Positions 11,164 to 23,300 of a stretch of DNA of 62,000 nucleotides are shown one piece after another. The notes beneath the pieces are model-generated. The model worked only from the letters and a program-made list of their open reading frames with translations. It was not told where the DNA came from and searched no databases. Positions within the stretch are counted from its first letter, which is position 1. Each line of letters starts with the position of its first letter. Source of the stretch: Adiantum capillus-veneris (Eukaryota; Streptophyta; Polypodiopsida; Polypodiales; Pteridaceae); the NCBI GenBank assembly GCA_014529385.2, contig CM043964.1, forward strand, positions 908,997 through 970,996. Direction: 5' to 3'. The position numbers and the translations under genes are program-made.

Positions 11164-11231
11164 TTTTACTAACGGTGCGCGAGGGGGCATTTCAAAATTT
11201 TGGAATGCCTCATCGCGTGCCGTTAGTAAAA
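11164..11231. repeat. Palindrome module 1 of the fold-back element
   Basis: TTTTACTAACGGTGCGCGA pairs with TCGCGTGCCGTTAGTAAAA across about 30 bases of inner sequence that itself contains CATTTCAAAATTTTGGAATG. Confidence 0.85.
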
Positions 11232-11411
11232 AGCCCCTTTTTTCCTCTTTTAGAGAGCTTTTTGAGAGGAAAATGTCAAAAAATCTCTAGAAAGGCCTCC
11301 ATCTATCACATAGGTTTTTTCTTCATCATCTTAGCCTTAGAGATCATAATTTCGGGTCTATAAGAGTGAGCACGCACACCCATTGTTACAATTCTACAAA
11401 GTGCATATTGA

Positions 11412-11412
<1 letters not shown>

Positions 11413-11448
<36 letters not shown>

Positions 11449-11590
11449 AATACAACATACACACAAACACACAGAGACACAAATATAACATACACACACA
11501 TAGATAGACACACACAGAGACACACACACTCACAGACACACAGACACACAAATATAACATACACACACACACACACATAAACACAAAGAG

Positions 11591-11654
<64 letters not shown>
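11413..11654. repeat. (CA)n-rich and (CT)n microsatellites
   Basis: (CA)n with ATATAACA/GACA interruptions spans 11413-11578, and a perfect (CT)n spans 11592-11654. ACAAATATAACATACACAC recurs three times, so part of the tract is a small tandem repeat. Confidence 0.9.
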
Positions 11655-11655
<1 letters not shown>

Positions 11656-11658
<3 letters not shown>

Positions 11659-11719
11659 CTATAGGCGCGCGTAGAGAGGCACAACCGGTGTGCATGTCTC
11701 TATGCGCGCCTTTAGTATT
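11656..11719. repeat. Palindrome module 2 of the fold-back element
   Basis: ATACTATAGGCGCGCGTAGAG faces CTCTATGCGCGCCTTTAGTAT around a CACAACCGGTGTGC centre. Confidence 0.8.
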
Positions 11720-11821
11720 GTGCATCCACCAGTGTATGTGTTTATGTGTGTATGTGTGATTGTTATAGAGAGAGGAAGTAAGGCGGGGAAAGAGAGAGAG
11801 AGAGAGTCTTTCTGTTACCTT

Positions 11822-11884
11822 ATACTAACGGCGCGAGGAGGTGTTTTTTGAGGTCAAAACATGCTCCACGCGCGCCGTTAGTAG
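11822..11884. repeat. Palindrome module 3 of the fold-back element
   Basis: ACTAACGGCGCGAGGAGGTG faces ATGCTCCACGCGCGCCGTTAGT with a TTTTTTGAGGTCAAAA loop. It is flanked by (CT)n/(AG)n at 11890-11998. Confidence 0.85.
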
Positions 11885-11945
11885 TGGGAGTCTCTCACTC
11901 TCTCTCTCTCTCTCTTTAAATATGCTAAGGTATAGAAAGGAGAGG

Positions 11946-11989
<44 letters not shown>

Positions 11990-12078
11990 GAGAGAGAGCA
12001 TGGTGCAAAAGTGCAATAGAGAAACATGGGTAGGCTTTCTTGAAAGATAATTGTCCAAAAATCACTAAAAGGAGCTTT

Positions 12079-12141
12079 GTACTAACGGCGCACAGAGGGG
12101 CATTCTAGCATTTTAGAATGCCTCCTCGCGCGCCTTAAGTA
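12079..12141. repeat. Palindrome module 4 of the fold-back element
   Basis: GTACTAACGGCGCACAGAGG faces CCTCCTCGCGCGCCTTAAGTA around CATTCTAGCATTTTAGAATG. It is the right-arm counterpart of module 1. Confidence 0.85.
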
Positions 12142-12549
12142 AAAAGCCCATTTTTTGGGGTTTTTTTGACATTTTTTGCCTCTCCGGATGTTGGAATGAG
12201 ACAAATAGACATTCATTTTTAGGGTATTTTGGCGTTTCGAACGCATTGGTGGTGTCAAAAGCCTCAAAATCTATCACTATTTGACAGTTTGTGACTTTTC
12301 AACTTTCAGTGATGACGTAAGCTGCCTTGAATGCGCCGCACCTGCCTCCTGAAAAAGACGCTCACATTAAATAAAAAAGTGACCGTTTTCAAGGACGATT
12401 GGGAATATAAATCTACTTTTTAAAGTGTCTGTTTATCCTTTTGGACGCACTCACAAGGTGCAAGTGCATTTTAAAAAAAGTTTCTAGAGAGAGAAATACA
12501 ATTTCTTACAAGGCCCTCCAAATGACCTCCAAAATTTTCTAATGTAACG

Positions 12550-15482
12550 AAAAAAAAAATCTTAAGAGCCAACACATTCAAACACATTCTTCAAATATAA
12601 ATTCTAGAAGGGAAAAATCCTCTACAACATAAGAACAACTCAAAACCAAGATTCAACTTGGGAGGGTGCTATAAAATTGTCGCCAAAGTATATAAGAAGA
12701 TCGAACACAATGCAAATTGGTAAAATGATCCAATAAGTTCCCATTAAAAGTCGTGTCAAGTCTATGTGGCTGCACTTTATGTTCATAGATATTTTTGAGA
12801 GAAAGCACCATGCTCATTAGTGTGTAGGCTAGGGCATAGAGAGAAGGAAGTGTGTTGGAAGCTTGTTAATTTGTGGAATTTATTCACAAATATGCTTGGC
12901 TTTCTCATCAAATGAGGGACTAGGCTTAAGCATGCGGATTAGAACACTAAATATTGTGAAAGTTTCCATGCCCCTGCTAGGTCAACAATCCTTGATATGA
13001 CACTTATGTTAGATTAACACAATTTCCATCAGCAATTATAGTATGAAAGATCTAACGATTGTGCCCTCTTTTTATACTTAAATAATAAAATATGCAAGAT
13101 AAAAACGTGTTCAATAGACAACATAATCAAGGCATGGGACTTTGCATTTCTTCCAGCCCAATAAATCTCTCCAAGATGCATATTTTGTAGCACTTATAGT
13201 GACAGAGCTTGGGAGTTTATAATCAACCACATTAGTAGCATGTTCATCACTTGAATTAGTCTTTGATGTGCTACAAACTTGAAAATACATATGTTCAGAA
13301 TGATTAGTTTGGTGTTGTCCAACTCATCCTTAGGAGACAACCCAAAAGGTTAGTTTTTTTAGACAATAATTAAAACTAAAATAGCCCATCATGTGTTGAG
13401 GGTATATGACACAACAACGATTTCTACACAATAACATAGACCCATGTACGTATTTATAGATGAGCGAGTAGGGGGGGAAGCTAAATCTCATATTGCTCTT
13501 TGTAATGTAGATGTTAGACAAGAGACCACCTGATGGGGAGCAGCCATCTGGCTCTTCTTTTGGTTGGTTGATGTCCAGGTGGGGGCTCCCACCTGGGGTG
13601 GTCATCGCCTCTAGTGGACCCGAGTCTTGAGGCTATGAGAACAAGCAAAGAGATAAAGATTGTTTCTTGGTAGTTAACCCTAAACCATGAGTGTCAGGGT
13701 TTTTTTTTAATTTGCAGGCATGGCCATCCTACACCTACTCTATTGAGGGTCCTCCATCAGTTGTAGATCCAGACCTATAGCTGGCTATCTCTTTACGAGA
13801 GAAGTACCTCCATTCAATGGAGGATTTGTTTGGTTGCTACACTCCGTAGCAGCTTGCGACCTATAGTCTTTCTGCGGAGACCACACCATGGGGGAGTCAG
13901 GGAGGGAGTCCTTACCTACAGAGCCTCGCACCGAGGACACCTTACTCTATGGCCCCTTCTTATCATCCTACTCCCCTTCCATCGCAGGGTCCTACTCCCC
14001 TTCGATTGCATGGTCCCACTCCCATGGCATCACAAGATACTACACCACTCCATTCCACTCCTGTTTTTCCAGAACACCATAGACAAACTTCATCTAGCAG
14101 TGTGCTTTGATGCTCACTCGCAAGGCAGCGAGCACCATGAGAGACGAAGCGACGGTGGATCTTGTGGCTTTGCTTGTTTTGGTAGTGGTAGGAGAACGGA
14201 GTCCCCACTTCCAGAGCGTTCCACCCTGATGCAGAGGATGAGGATACTGACACACCCATGCCAGACACGCATGAGCACTACTACAGGGTTAAATATGGCG
14301 GCGCGGTGTACTTCAACACAACATAGGGCAGGGCATTTTGATTCCATCTACAAATTCTTATACATTCAATGTTGTTAGCATGCAAATGAGAAGGAAAATG
14401 AATGTCCCTATAGCCTTGAACGAGCTACACCGTCGGAACGAAGAACTATTGTACGATCAAAAACACCTGTGGTAAACACCTGTAGAGATTTATGAAAAAC
14501 CCTTCAAGCATACAACACACTCAAAATTAGGAGAAACAAAGGACATCATGAAAAATCTCGTCTTGTGGGGATGTCTGTAGAGTATCCATAGGCAAAAAAC
14601 ACAAAAGAAACAAAGAAGTTATGGCTGCTTGAACATGGAGGTGTCCTTTTTCTTTCTAAAAAATGAGCTCTCTGGAAGTTGTGCAGGTCTACAGAGAATT
14701 ACAGCTATTCAAAAGGGGTATTTTTTTGGCTCTTATCCCAAGGGATTTTCTCTCTTCTCTCAGCCAACATGATTCTCTTTGTTGGCCCCTTTTAATTGGC
14801 TCATTTTGGGCCTTATTTGGGTAAAAATGACATGTCGGTGACCTTTTGACTAAGGAAAGAGGTAGGGGAAGTGTTCAAAGGACCAAAAGTTTGACCAGGC
14901 TCCTGGGCGAGGTGTGTGAACTGAAAATGGGTGCCTCGTCCTCCCTCCAAAGTCGACGAGCCCCCATGGGCAAGGCAAGAGAGCACTCCACTTCCACGTG
15001 ATACACCCAACACTAGTCCTCTCCCACTATATATACTCTTTACTATTTCGCTCAACCCCTCACATGTGGGATTACTCCAGTGCCACATGGCATGCTCTCC
15101 CCAACTCTTCCAACTTCCTCATGCACAAACTTGGATTTTTTGTTTCACCTCCAAACTGAGCCATTTCCTCGGAGGCGTAGCGGATGACCCCGATCACCAA
15201 ATGGGACGCCGTAAAGCAAGACTCGGAGCCCATGACTTCGAATAACTCCAAGAATTAAAAATTTTAGCATTTCCATTTTGAGATCATCAAGTTGGCCCAG
15301 TTGCCCTTGTCACATGTACCCGCCCACTTCGGACGCAAATAACTCATGATGCATGAGTCCAATTCACAAGCTATAAAGCACGGCTAAAAATACTTCTTGA
15401 AAGCTATGTTTTGGAGCCTCAAACAACCCAAAACATTAGCATTTAAGCTTGGAAAAATCACACTTTTGATCCATGATTTTAC
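12550..15482. other. No recognisable gene; possible old LTR/leader sequence
   Basis: Short open frames occur, notably 13830-14378 (+) and 13330-13605 (-), but they have no recognisable domain and overlap other frames over a C-rich imperfect repeat (CCTACTCCCCTTC..TCGCAGGG / TTGCATGG, 13970-14030). A TATATATA (about 15033) downstream of CACGTG, and GCTATAAAGCACGG (about 15372) resembling GCTGTAAAGCACGG at 45629 in the W-x-P-K element leader, suggest that 14600-15480 is the LTR/leader of the degenerate element that follows. Confidence 0.35.
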
Positions 15483-16680
15483 ATGCTCACTTCCAAAGCT
15501 TGCAGGGCTATGTACACATATATACATGAGGCTAGTGGGCAAGCTTTTTGGTATGACTTAGTGACTTTATGCTCATCCAAAAAATGCTTGAAAATGTATA
15601 AGAACTATTTTGTGAAATTTAGAGACCTATTGCCCGATCATGCATGCTACATTGAGGACACGTTGCTAGCTAGATTTCCAAATGCCCCCGATTGAAGGTG
15701 TGACAGCATATGCCTCTACATCAAAGAACCCTCATGGATCACATACTCCTAGCAATTCAAGCTTTCAAAACTTCACGTCAACTTTTGACCCAACTAAAAC
15801 CTCCAAGAGACACCCAGAAAAGCAAAGGTATATCATCCAAAGTTCTCAAGAAAGCAAAGAAAAGTCAAGCAAGTGTTTGTTTTGAGCAGATTAGTCAAAG
15901 TCAATGATTTGGTTTGGATTAAAGACAAGAAATCAACACAAAAAGACAAACACATGGGATGGATAGTATCACAATGGAGCTTAAAGGAACAAGAGTACTA
16001 TGGAGGTAACAGACAAATATGGGTACCAAAACCGCAGGTTAGAGCATATGAAGTAACATCAAGACCCTCCCAATAAAGAAGGCCCACAAGGTATCAATCT
16101 TGACAATATCCTAGGATACCTAAGCAGCAGCAACACCACAAAAAAACATTGAGAGATGCTAAAGTCTACCACAACTTTCAAGAGGATACAGAACAAACAT
16201 GGATCTCAAAGAATCTTCCTCGTAGACATGGATTCTAAACAAGCTATACAAAAATTTGGCTACCAGTCAACAACAAGCCAACTGCAACTACACGAGACCT
16301 ACATGAATATCTAAAAAACTCAACAATTCCTAGAGATCAACAAAGTCAACAAAGGAGATATAAAGGTCATCAAGAGATTTGGATTCCTAAGTCTTCTAAT
16401 GCTCCTAGTCAAAAGCCAAATGCCGACAATGAACACAGGCCTACAACAACATCAAAGACTCCTATCAAAATGCCTAATTGGAGAATCAAATAGATAATGG
16501 ATTCTCCACAGTCAAAGAAGGACACCCAACTAACATGAATGCAGATTCAAAGATGATAAAAGAGGTATGGCAAAAGAAAACTTCAATGCCAACTTGGTCA
16601 TTCACCAATCCTCTTTTTGAGGATTCATGTTTACTTTTACCTAAAGAAATGTTTTTAGTAAGCACAAGAATGTAAAAAGT
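15483..16680 (+). pseudogene. Degenerate W-x-P-K retroelement protein
   Basis: Read with frame changes, this region repeats the signature of the intact protein at 45799-47322. EQEYYGGNRQIWVPKPQVRA (about 15985-16050) parallels QGYYQGNDQIWVPKRRLCSY there. Further W-x-x-K/P variants follow: TWISKNLPRR (about 16200), KIWLPVNNKP (about 16252) and HQEIWIPKSS (about 16370-16400). Several stops interrupt it (for example near 16225). The N-terminal protease-like domain is not recognisable. It shows that the family has older members in the genome and that the W-[IV]-P-K repeats are a shared character, not chance. Confidence 0.65.
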
Positions 16681-17385
16681 CAAGTTGCTAGGGTGCAAAA
16701 ACACTCTTTGGCATAGTCAGAGTTGGGTTGCTGAGCCATAAAATGAGCAAACCATTAGTCCAAAAGTTTCAGGTCATATTAAACTCTGTGCTAAGAGTTG
16801 TAGTTATTAGGCTTACGCTCAAGCTAGAAGATTTGAGCATATCTAAAGTCATTTTGCTCATGATGGATGAGATGAGCATAAGAGTTGAAGTCATTAACTT
16901 ACAATTGGTGGAGTGTCGTAGAGTCCAACACTTATGCACAGTGCACAGTAAGATGAGAGCACATATCCTCAACAACAAAAACCTTTCTTAAAGGGGTGCC
17001 AGCTTGCAAATCCATGTCATATGATTTTATAGCTACACCATCTTTTTAAAGAACCCCTCAAAATCATTCTTGCACAGCAGATTGTTTTCCATGCATTTCT
17101 GTGTATGCATAAATAGGATGTCCCATCATTGGACATATGCATTAGACACTTTTTGTCATAAAATCTAATGTCTAACCAACCCAAATGATTTTCTCATATT
17201 AAACTGTTTATTCAATGTGGGACAATAAAGGTAACAAGGGTTAAAGATATAGACATATGCTTATAGATCTATCACATCACGGGACCAATGGTAAAGGGAC
17301 CCAAATGAGAGATGGTCTATCAAAGATAAAGGATAGACAATGGATCATAAGACCTAAGGGTTATCTTCATTGAAGATCTCCAATA
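16680..17385. other. AT-rich stretch, no gene
   Basis: There are only short frames. A TGCATAAATAGGATG string at about 17107 could be a TATA region, and a near-tandem CTTGAGATGC-type series begins just right of it. Probably retroelement-derived, but not provable. Confidence 0.35.
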
Positions 17386-17707
17386 ATGTGTTTAAAAGTC
17401 CTTTGACCTTAGGTAATCTAGGATTGAGCTTGAGGTGGGAACCCGGCCTAAGCTTATGGTGCCTGAGGTGCATGATGAGACTGTGATGCTTGAGGTGCTT
17501 GATGATTGAGATGCTTGAGGTGCTTGTCCTTCTGGATGAATAAGGTGCTTGAGGTACTTTGTTGTGCTTGCTTGAGATGCTTGTGGGAACGCTCCCAAGC
17601 TAGAAGTGCTTTGTCATGCTTGATGAGTAAGGTGCTTGAGTACCTAAAGCCAAAATGATCCCTACATAACAGGGGGCAAGCCCATATTGTAGGGGCTAGA
17701 GAGTGAG

Positions 17708-17747
<40 letters not shown>

Positions 17748-18755
17748 CTCAAGGTAACCCTAAGCCTTAGGAGGAAGCAAGGACACATGTCAAGATCCTA
17801 CCGATGTTGCCCTCATGGTGTGCCTGAATTCTATTGGTTGGCCACCCAAGGGGTCCACTTTAATGAATTGATTTTGCATTTATCAAGTCCTCTCTCTCAA
17901 AGGGGAAAGAGGGACACTTGTCCCAAGGCTACCCTTGTTGCTTGTAATGCCTCCTGCTTGTGATTGGCTAGGCCTGGAGGGGTCCAATGAGCTTCAAGCA
18001 TGAGCTACAAGGGGGGGTCGATCAAAGCAAGCTAGGGGGTTTATTAGGGGTATACTCGCCCACACACACTTACACACACTCTCATTGTGTTCTATGCAAA
18101 GTGAAAGAGCTCCATCTCCTTCTCCAAGCTCCTTGAGAAGTTGAGAGCCTACACCAACACTCTTGGCTATGGAGTGAAAATCCAACCAAGAGCCATGATT
18201 CAATGCTTAAGCTTGCCATCTTCTCCATCTTCATTACTATGCTATTATGTATGCTAGCAAGAAGAGTTATGATAAGTGAGGAACTAATTCTTTCTCCTAT
18301 GAAATGTTTCTTCTTCCTCTTCCCTACCCTCATTCCCTGCTAGCTCTGTTCACCTTCGAAGGTGTTTGAGATATTGGGACTGAGGCTTGGGATAGTTAAA
18401 TCTTCCTTCAAAGTTTATGTTATGCTTGTGATGCATGAAGCGTTCGATCTTCATTTCACCACCTAGGTCACAAGGAACACAAAGATTGTATTGTAACAAG
18501 TCTCTCTTAATGGGAGAAATCATAATACAAATGCCTATTGGAGGGGGGACCGGCTCCACATAAATCCGATCCACAACTATTGTCATGTTCTCTAAATTCT
18601 CTCTTGCAAAAGTATTGTTCATTCCAAGTTAACTAATTGCTATTCCTATGTTGTTATCTTCAATTATGTTTACCCGCTATGCTCACAAAGTAATTTCTCA
18701 AAAGTACTATCATGAATTTCCGCTACTCTCAAGTTAATAGGCCAATTCCATTACA
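17385..18755 (+). repeat. Putative 5' LTR upstream of a tRNA-iMet primer site (left end uncertain)
   Basis: The right boundary is well supported: AATTCCATTACA ends in CA at 18755, one base before a perfect primer site. The left end is a guess at TGTGTTTAAAAG. The unit contains a GATGCTTGAGGTGCTT imperfect tandem repeat (17450-17640) and a (CA)n tract (17708-17742). Frames inside are short and overlapping. Confidence 0.5.
17450..17745. repeat. GAGGTGCTTGA imperfect tandem repeats and (CA)n
   Basis: Variants of GATGCTTGAGGTGCTTGA recur about eight times between 17455 and 17640. (CA)n occupies 17708-17742. Confidence 0.8.
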
Positions 18756-18756
18756 T

Positions 18757-18768
18757 TGGTATCAGAGC
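18757..18768 (+). promoter_or_regulatory. Primer-binding site (tRNA-iMet)
   Basis: TGGTATCAGAGC is the exact plant initiator-Met complement and sits two bases after an LTR-like CA end. It defines a plus-strand LTR retrotransposon starting here. Confidence 0.85.
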
Positions 18769-19640
18769 ATTTGGTTTCTCTTTTCTTGATTAAGAAGAGA
18801 GGTCCTTAAGTAGCCTATAAATGGCTAATGTTGTTAATTATATTAGGGTAAGTGGAATTGGGATCTATTATCGATTTTCTTGAGCCCACTATGTGGGATA
18901 TGATGCACACCTCGAGAGCTTTGGACTTAATAATGGAGTCTTTCTAGAATTGCCTATGGCTTTACCATTATTGAGCCATAAGATGTTCAAAATGAGCTAG
19001 CCCTTGGAAACTCTGCTATGATAGACCTACTCCACTACTCTCTATAATTAACCACTTCAAGCCGGGGTGTAGATACTTAAGAGCCAATTTTATAAGTCTA
19101 AGAAGAGTGGCAACTACGGTTTTGAATTGCCAAAACATACACTAAGTACGTACACAAATTTTGTTAACATGGATGACAATAATCAAGACAGTAGAATGAA
19201 CATTGATAGATTTGATTTTGCACATGATGGTGCTTATGATGATGCCCCCATGTTTGTGAATTATCTCGTCACTAGGTTGCAGCAAACTATGGGCAACTTT
19301 GCTTTGCAAACCAAAGTTACTCAATCAACAACTTAGTGCTTATGGGATTTCCCTTCCTCTCCAAGAGGAAAGAGAGCTTAGGAGGCCATTTGAAGAGATC
19401 CCCAAAAGACGACTCTCTCCCATTTGAGAGGAGGAATACAAAGAACAAGAAAGAAATGAAACATTAAGTTCCTCTGAAGATGTGGCTCCATGAAGACAAT
19501 GGTCTAGACAATTGCCCACTCCTCCCAAGAGGAAAAGATCAACACACAATCGTTCTTCTCATCATTCTGAAAGGGAAGAGAGGAAATAAAGGAAGAAAAG
19601 TGCTAGAAAGAGGTCACCCTCTTCTCAAGTTATTGCTAAT
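18769..19640 (+). pseudogene. gag remnant of the plus-strand LTR element
   Basis: An open frame at 19127-19336 (about 69 codons) reads MDDNNQDSRMNIDRFDFAHD then MFVNYLVTRLQQTM. In a shifted frame it is followed by LPLQEERELRRPFEEIPKRR, PPKRKRSTHNRSSHHSEREE and KKSARKRSPS, an acidic-then-basic Arg/Ser-rich layout common before the zinc knuckle of Ty3/gypsy Gag. Several stops interrupt it. No zinc knuckle, protease or RT follows, so the element is cut off near 19640. Assignment to gag rests on layout and the primer site, not on a conserved domain. Confidence 0.5.
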
Positions 19641-21900
19641 TGAACTTTCACTCAGGCTACTATTGTACCGATTTGGTCTCCTCGATCGATGTGCCATGTG
19701 GTGTTTTCTACAAACCAAAAAAGTTTACAGGGGTCAGTATGGAGTCGGCGATCAGTTGGCGATCCAGTTGGATCAGTATGAAATTTGGATCAGTTGGTGA
19801 TCCAGTTGGATCTGATGATTTTTACCTTTTTGATGCTTGTTGTTTGCGGGCCTTGCATAGTCAAAGTACGGAGCACATAGCTGAGTTTGAAGTCTAGTAT
19901 GGCCACTTTTGGTTGGAATTGACGGCTCATGGAGGGGAGCTTTAAGCTGGCAAGAAGGGGAAGCTTGGGAAAAACCAAGTTTTTTGAAGATTTTATGGTC
20001 GTTTTTTTGTGGAGTTTGAAGGTGGTTGTACCCAACGCTTCCACATGGTAGTAGAAAGTCCCATTTGTGCTCAGAAGGCCTAGAGTATATGAGCTACATT
20101 GTGGTTCCATTGTGGACATCAAGTAGGAGAGGGAGAGAGCTCCCCTCCATCATTGGCAATGGCTCCTTGCCTATAGGTGATGCTCTCGACAAAATGAGTA
20201 GCCATCTGGCGGTTATTGGCACGTTGTTGGCATGTGGTGGTGCCATCAGATGATGCAGATAGTGGATGACCTGGTACGCATGGCTTGAGATGGTTCTTGC
20301 GGGTGCCCTTGGGCGCCCATCTTTTGTAAGGTAAAGGGGGGGAGGGGGTCTCCCACCCTTGTCACAGTGCCGTGACAATTAGGAGCCCTTCCCACATGGC
20401 TTGAGCTCCAAGTGTTGCCAAAAATAGGAGGGGATATGGGTACATTCGAGAAAAGAAAAGCTAAAAGAGGGGTGTCAACAAAAAATAGAGGTACTACACA
20501 CGCCCTATAGGGGCCGAATTTTTGCAATTTTTGTGGGAAGAAGGAAGAGAAGAGCTCAGGGAGAGAGATCGAGAGCTCGTTTTGCAGAGAGGAGAGCTCA
20601 CAAGAGTTCTTGGAGAAGGAGTCCAAAGACAACAAGGGAACCGATGACAAGGTTTTTGTTTTGGGCTTCTCAGAGTGAGGAGAGCAACACATAGGTGAAG
20701 CCAAGATTGCCCAAGATTTTTTCACTTGTTGTGCTCGCGGCAATGGAGCCAATTGTAGCAAGTTTTCATGGTTGTTGTAGATGATGTTTTTGCCATAATT
20801 GGAGCAAACCATAGCTAAATATGTTTCCATTTGTCCCCCCTTCTTTTAATTTCTCTTCTCAAATTGTTTGCTGCCAATTGTGAGATGTGGTGCCTCCCCG
20901 GGCCTCTGTGTGAAAAAGAGAGAGGTGTGTGTGGTTTGATCATTGAAAGTGGAAAAAACGGGTGTGGTGTGGTGTCAATTAATATGCAATAGTGGCTGTG
21001 TGCAAACGATGTTCTGCATGTGGATTGTGTGAGTTTTGAAGGTGAACTTTAATGGATTGGGGTGTAGTGATTATATTGGGCTCTAGAGAGGCGTGTTGTT
21101 TGTGCATTAGGTGTGTATCCCTTTCTCCCTATCCAATGTATAAGATAAGATCACAAAATTTTCACACCATATATGACAAAGTCTATGACTAAGGACGAGA
21201 GAAAAATATTGTAGTCGTACTTTTTAAATCTGTGAAAGTTCAAAGATGAGGAGAGATTGCACCCAAAAAAAAAGGTAAAAGGAGACATCAATAATAAAAG
21301 AGTCCTCAAAATAGAGTGAGTGACACTTAAGATTGACAACGATATTATAAATATCTAAAAACTAAATTTGATTAAAAAAGTTTACTATGTTATCATGTGA
21401 TCGTTCCCTCTTTGATACCATTTTCAGATGTAGACAGAATGAGAGATAGAGGGAGAGAGATGAGACAAATGACACACTATGTATGCTCCCAAAGACGGAT
21501 TCATATTAAGGACAAGATACATATCTTTAAGTGAGATTAAGTTGAGTAGAGTGAGTTATATAGCTCCAACATAGTAAGCATCTCAATAAAAATATATACC
21601 TTCGACACAGATGATTCTTTGCCAAAAATCATTTACTACATTGAAGCACACAAACTAGACATTTCAATGGAAAGGTAGAGAATGGACGATATCAAGAATG
21701 GATGAAATCTGCAAATATGTATCAGACGTGGACTAAAGGACCCATTATTGATCCAAAGTCAGATCTTACAAGAGACAAAGATGATGACCAATCTTGAGGA
21801 TGACCGGCTCTAACTCTTTTTATCTATGTAAGGTTTTCTGTGGAGTATTGGAAAGATTTGAAGACTGATCATGTTCTTGATCCTACATGAAAATATTAAA
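19640..21900. other. No recognisable gene
   Basis: A short tandem GATCAGTTGG(C/T)GATCCAGTTGGATC lies at 19748-19818. A minus-strand frame at 20246-20830 is long but low in complexity (Ser/Pro/Leu-rich), overlaps no motif, and the opposite strand looks like a purine-rich retroelement leader, so I do not call it a gene. 21120-21900 is AT-rich and may be part of the CACTA fossil that follows. Confidence 0.4.
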
Positions 21901-23050
21901 AAATGTAGGCCACTCTTTGTGAGGACATATTACTGGTTTGAAGGACACAAAAGAAGCTTGAAACGACTTAAAAGAGAAAATTTACAAATGCAACTTGTGG
22001 CCCCATGTTGATCAAGAGATGGGTAAAAAAGAATATTCACCTGCACATAAGTTCTTACCTCCAAAGAGATTGACATGATTAATCAAAGACTCTATCCACA
22101 CAGCCACATGATATGGGTGCTTATCTCCAAAGAGATTGACATGACTAATCAAAGAATACAATCTATCCACACACCCACAAGATATGGTGACTCATTGAAG
22201 AATATATTCACTATGGAAAAAACAAGTCTTTAGAACTTAAAGAAACATGATTGGAATAATTTGATCAAGGCAACCTATTTTTTTTATAATTGTAACAACT
22301 CCTTCCTCCAGCAAAATAATACTAATTTGAATGTAAATTGATACATGTAGCATGTTGTTCCCATTGTGATTGATGGTTGCTTAACACGTGGTAAGGTATG
22401 TGTTTAGCTCATGGATGTTTATATATGTGCTTTTAATGAACGCTTCATGTATTTTTCTATAGATTGATCATGTCTAAGGAGATTGATACAAGTTCAATAC
22501 CGCAAAAGAAAAGGGAATGCAATGAGCTTCTTTGTTTGGAAAAGAAAGAGCTATTAACTTCTTTTGATATTCAATTCCATGTACTCATTCATCTCGTAGA
22601 TGAGATAGAGATTTCATGTACTGTTCTTAGCACTTGTTGGATGTTCTGGGTTGAAAGATCTATGTGAGTTTTGAAAGGGCTTTTTCACCAAAGAGCACAA
22701 GAAAAGGGTTCAATGGCCAAGGGATGGGTGCTTTGAGAGTGCATGTATTACCTTTCCAAAAACCTTGAGAGCATTGACATAGATTCTCCTCTCAGGTGGA
22801 CAACATGAGAGTCTCTTACATTGTGAGATCAGGTGTCATGTGGCAAGGGCTTTCCACACAAGCTCAGAACGGCTGCAAAACGCTTGAACATATTCACGTT
22901 TGTTATTTACATCTCACAATGTTTAGAAAGATTTGTCAAAGAGTACCAAGAAGTTAGCAACCCACAAAGAAGATGAAGAGGTGGCAAGTCTTCCAAGACT
23001 CAACCTCCATCCATTCTTTCAAAGTTATCTAAACGTATGAGAGATGGAAT
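21900..23050 (+). pseudogene. Fossil CACTA transposase fragment (DUF4218 region)
   Basis: The frame at 22464-22667 reads DIQFHVLIHLVDEIEISCTV then CWMFWVERSM, and after a stop VLKGLFHQRAQEKGSMAKGW. This aligns with the DUF4218 segment of the CACTA-2 transposase (IQVHLLVHIVDEVEIAGTVH..RWMFFLERFM..LKGYVRQ..SMAEGW). Further on, about 22935, RFVKEYQ is also typical of this region. Upstream (22050-22190) the phrase CCAAAGAGATTGACATGA occurs in two tandem copies about 75 bp apart. Divergence and stops show that it is older than CACTA-1 and CACTA-2. Boundaries are approximate. Confidence 0.7.
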
Positions 23051-23300
23051 TTTAGAGAGATAATACATCACAGATGAGCAAATAGAGATTGAATTTAGTT
23101 GTGATAGAGATGTTTATTTGCAAAGTTGTTTGAATTTCTTTATGAATGAATATTACAAAGTTGTTTGATTTTCTAATATTTTTAATTAAAGTTTTTGTAC
23201 TGGACTTTGTACTTTTAGGTATCTTATATGAGTATGTATTCACGAGATATGGACTGCCAATAGAGATTGTTAGTGTTATGTACAACAACATGTAGCCTAT

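Larger units (their letters stand above)
10755..12549. mobile_element. Fold-back element with long terminal inverted repeats
   Basis: The left arm (10755-11240) and the reverse complement of the right arm (12080-12549) align over their length: CATTAGGAGATTTTGGAGG against CATTAGAAAATTTTGGAGG at the tips, then shared blocks such as GCTTACGTCATCACT and GAATGTC..GACATCC(A/G)..AGAGGCAAA.AATGTCAAAAA. The interior holds microsatellites and no gene. Four GC-rich palindromes with an ACTAACGGCGCG / CGCGCCGTTAGT core sit at the arm bases and centre. This is a non-autonomous element; the superfamily is not identifiable and target duplications are unclear. Confidence 0.75.

Noticed and set aside
13830-14378. 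182-codon plus-strand frame
   Set aside because: Overlaps open frames in other phases over a C-rich imperfect repeat; no motif recognised.
20246-20830. 194-codon minus-strand frame
   Set aside because: Ser/Pro/Leu-rich without a domain; the opposite strand reads as a purine-rich leader, and a frame of this length is not compelling in such composition.
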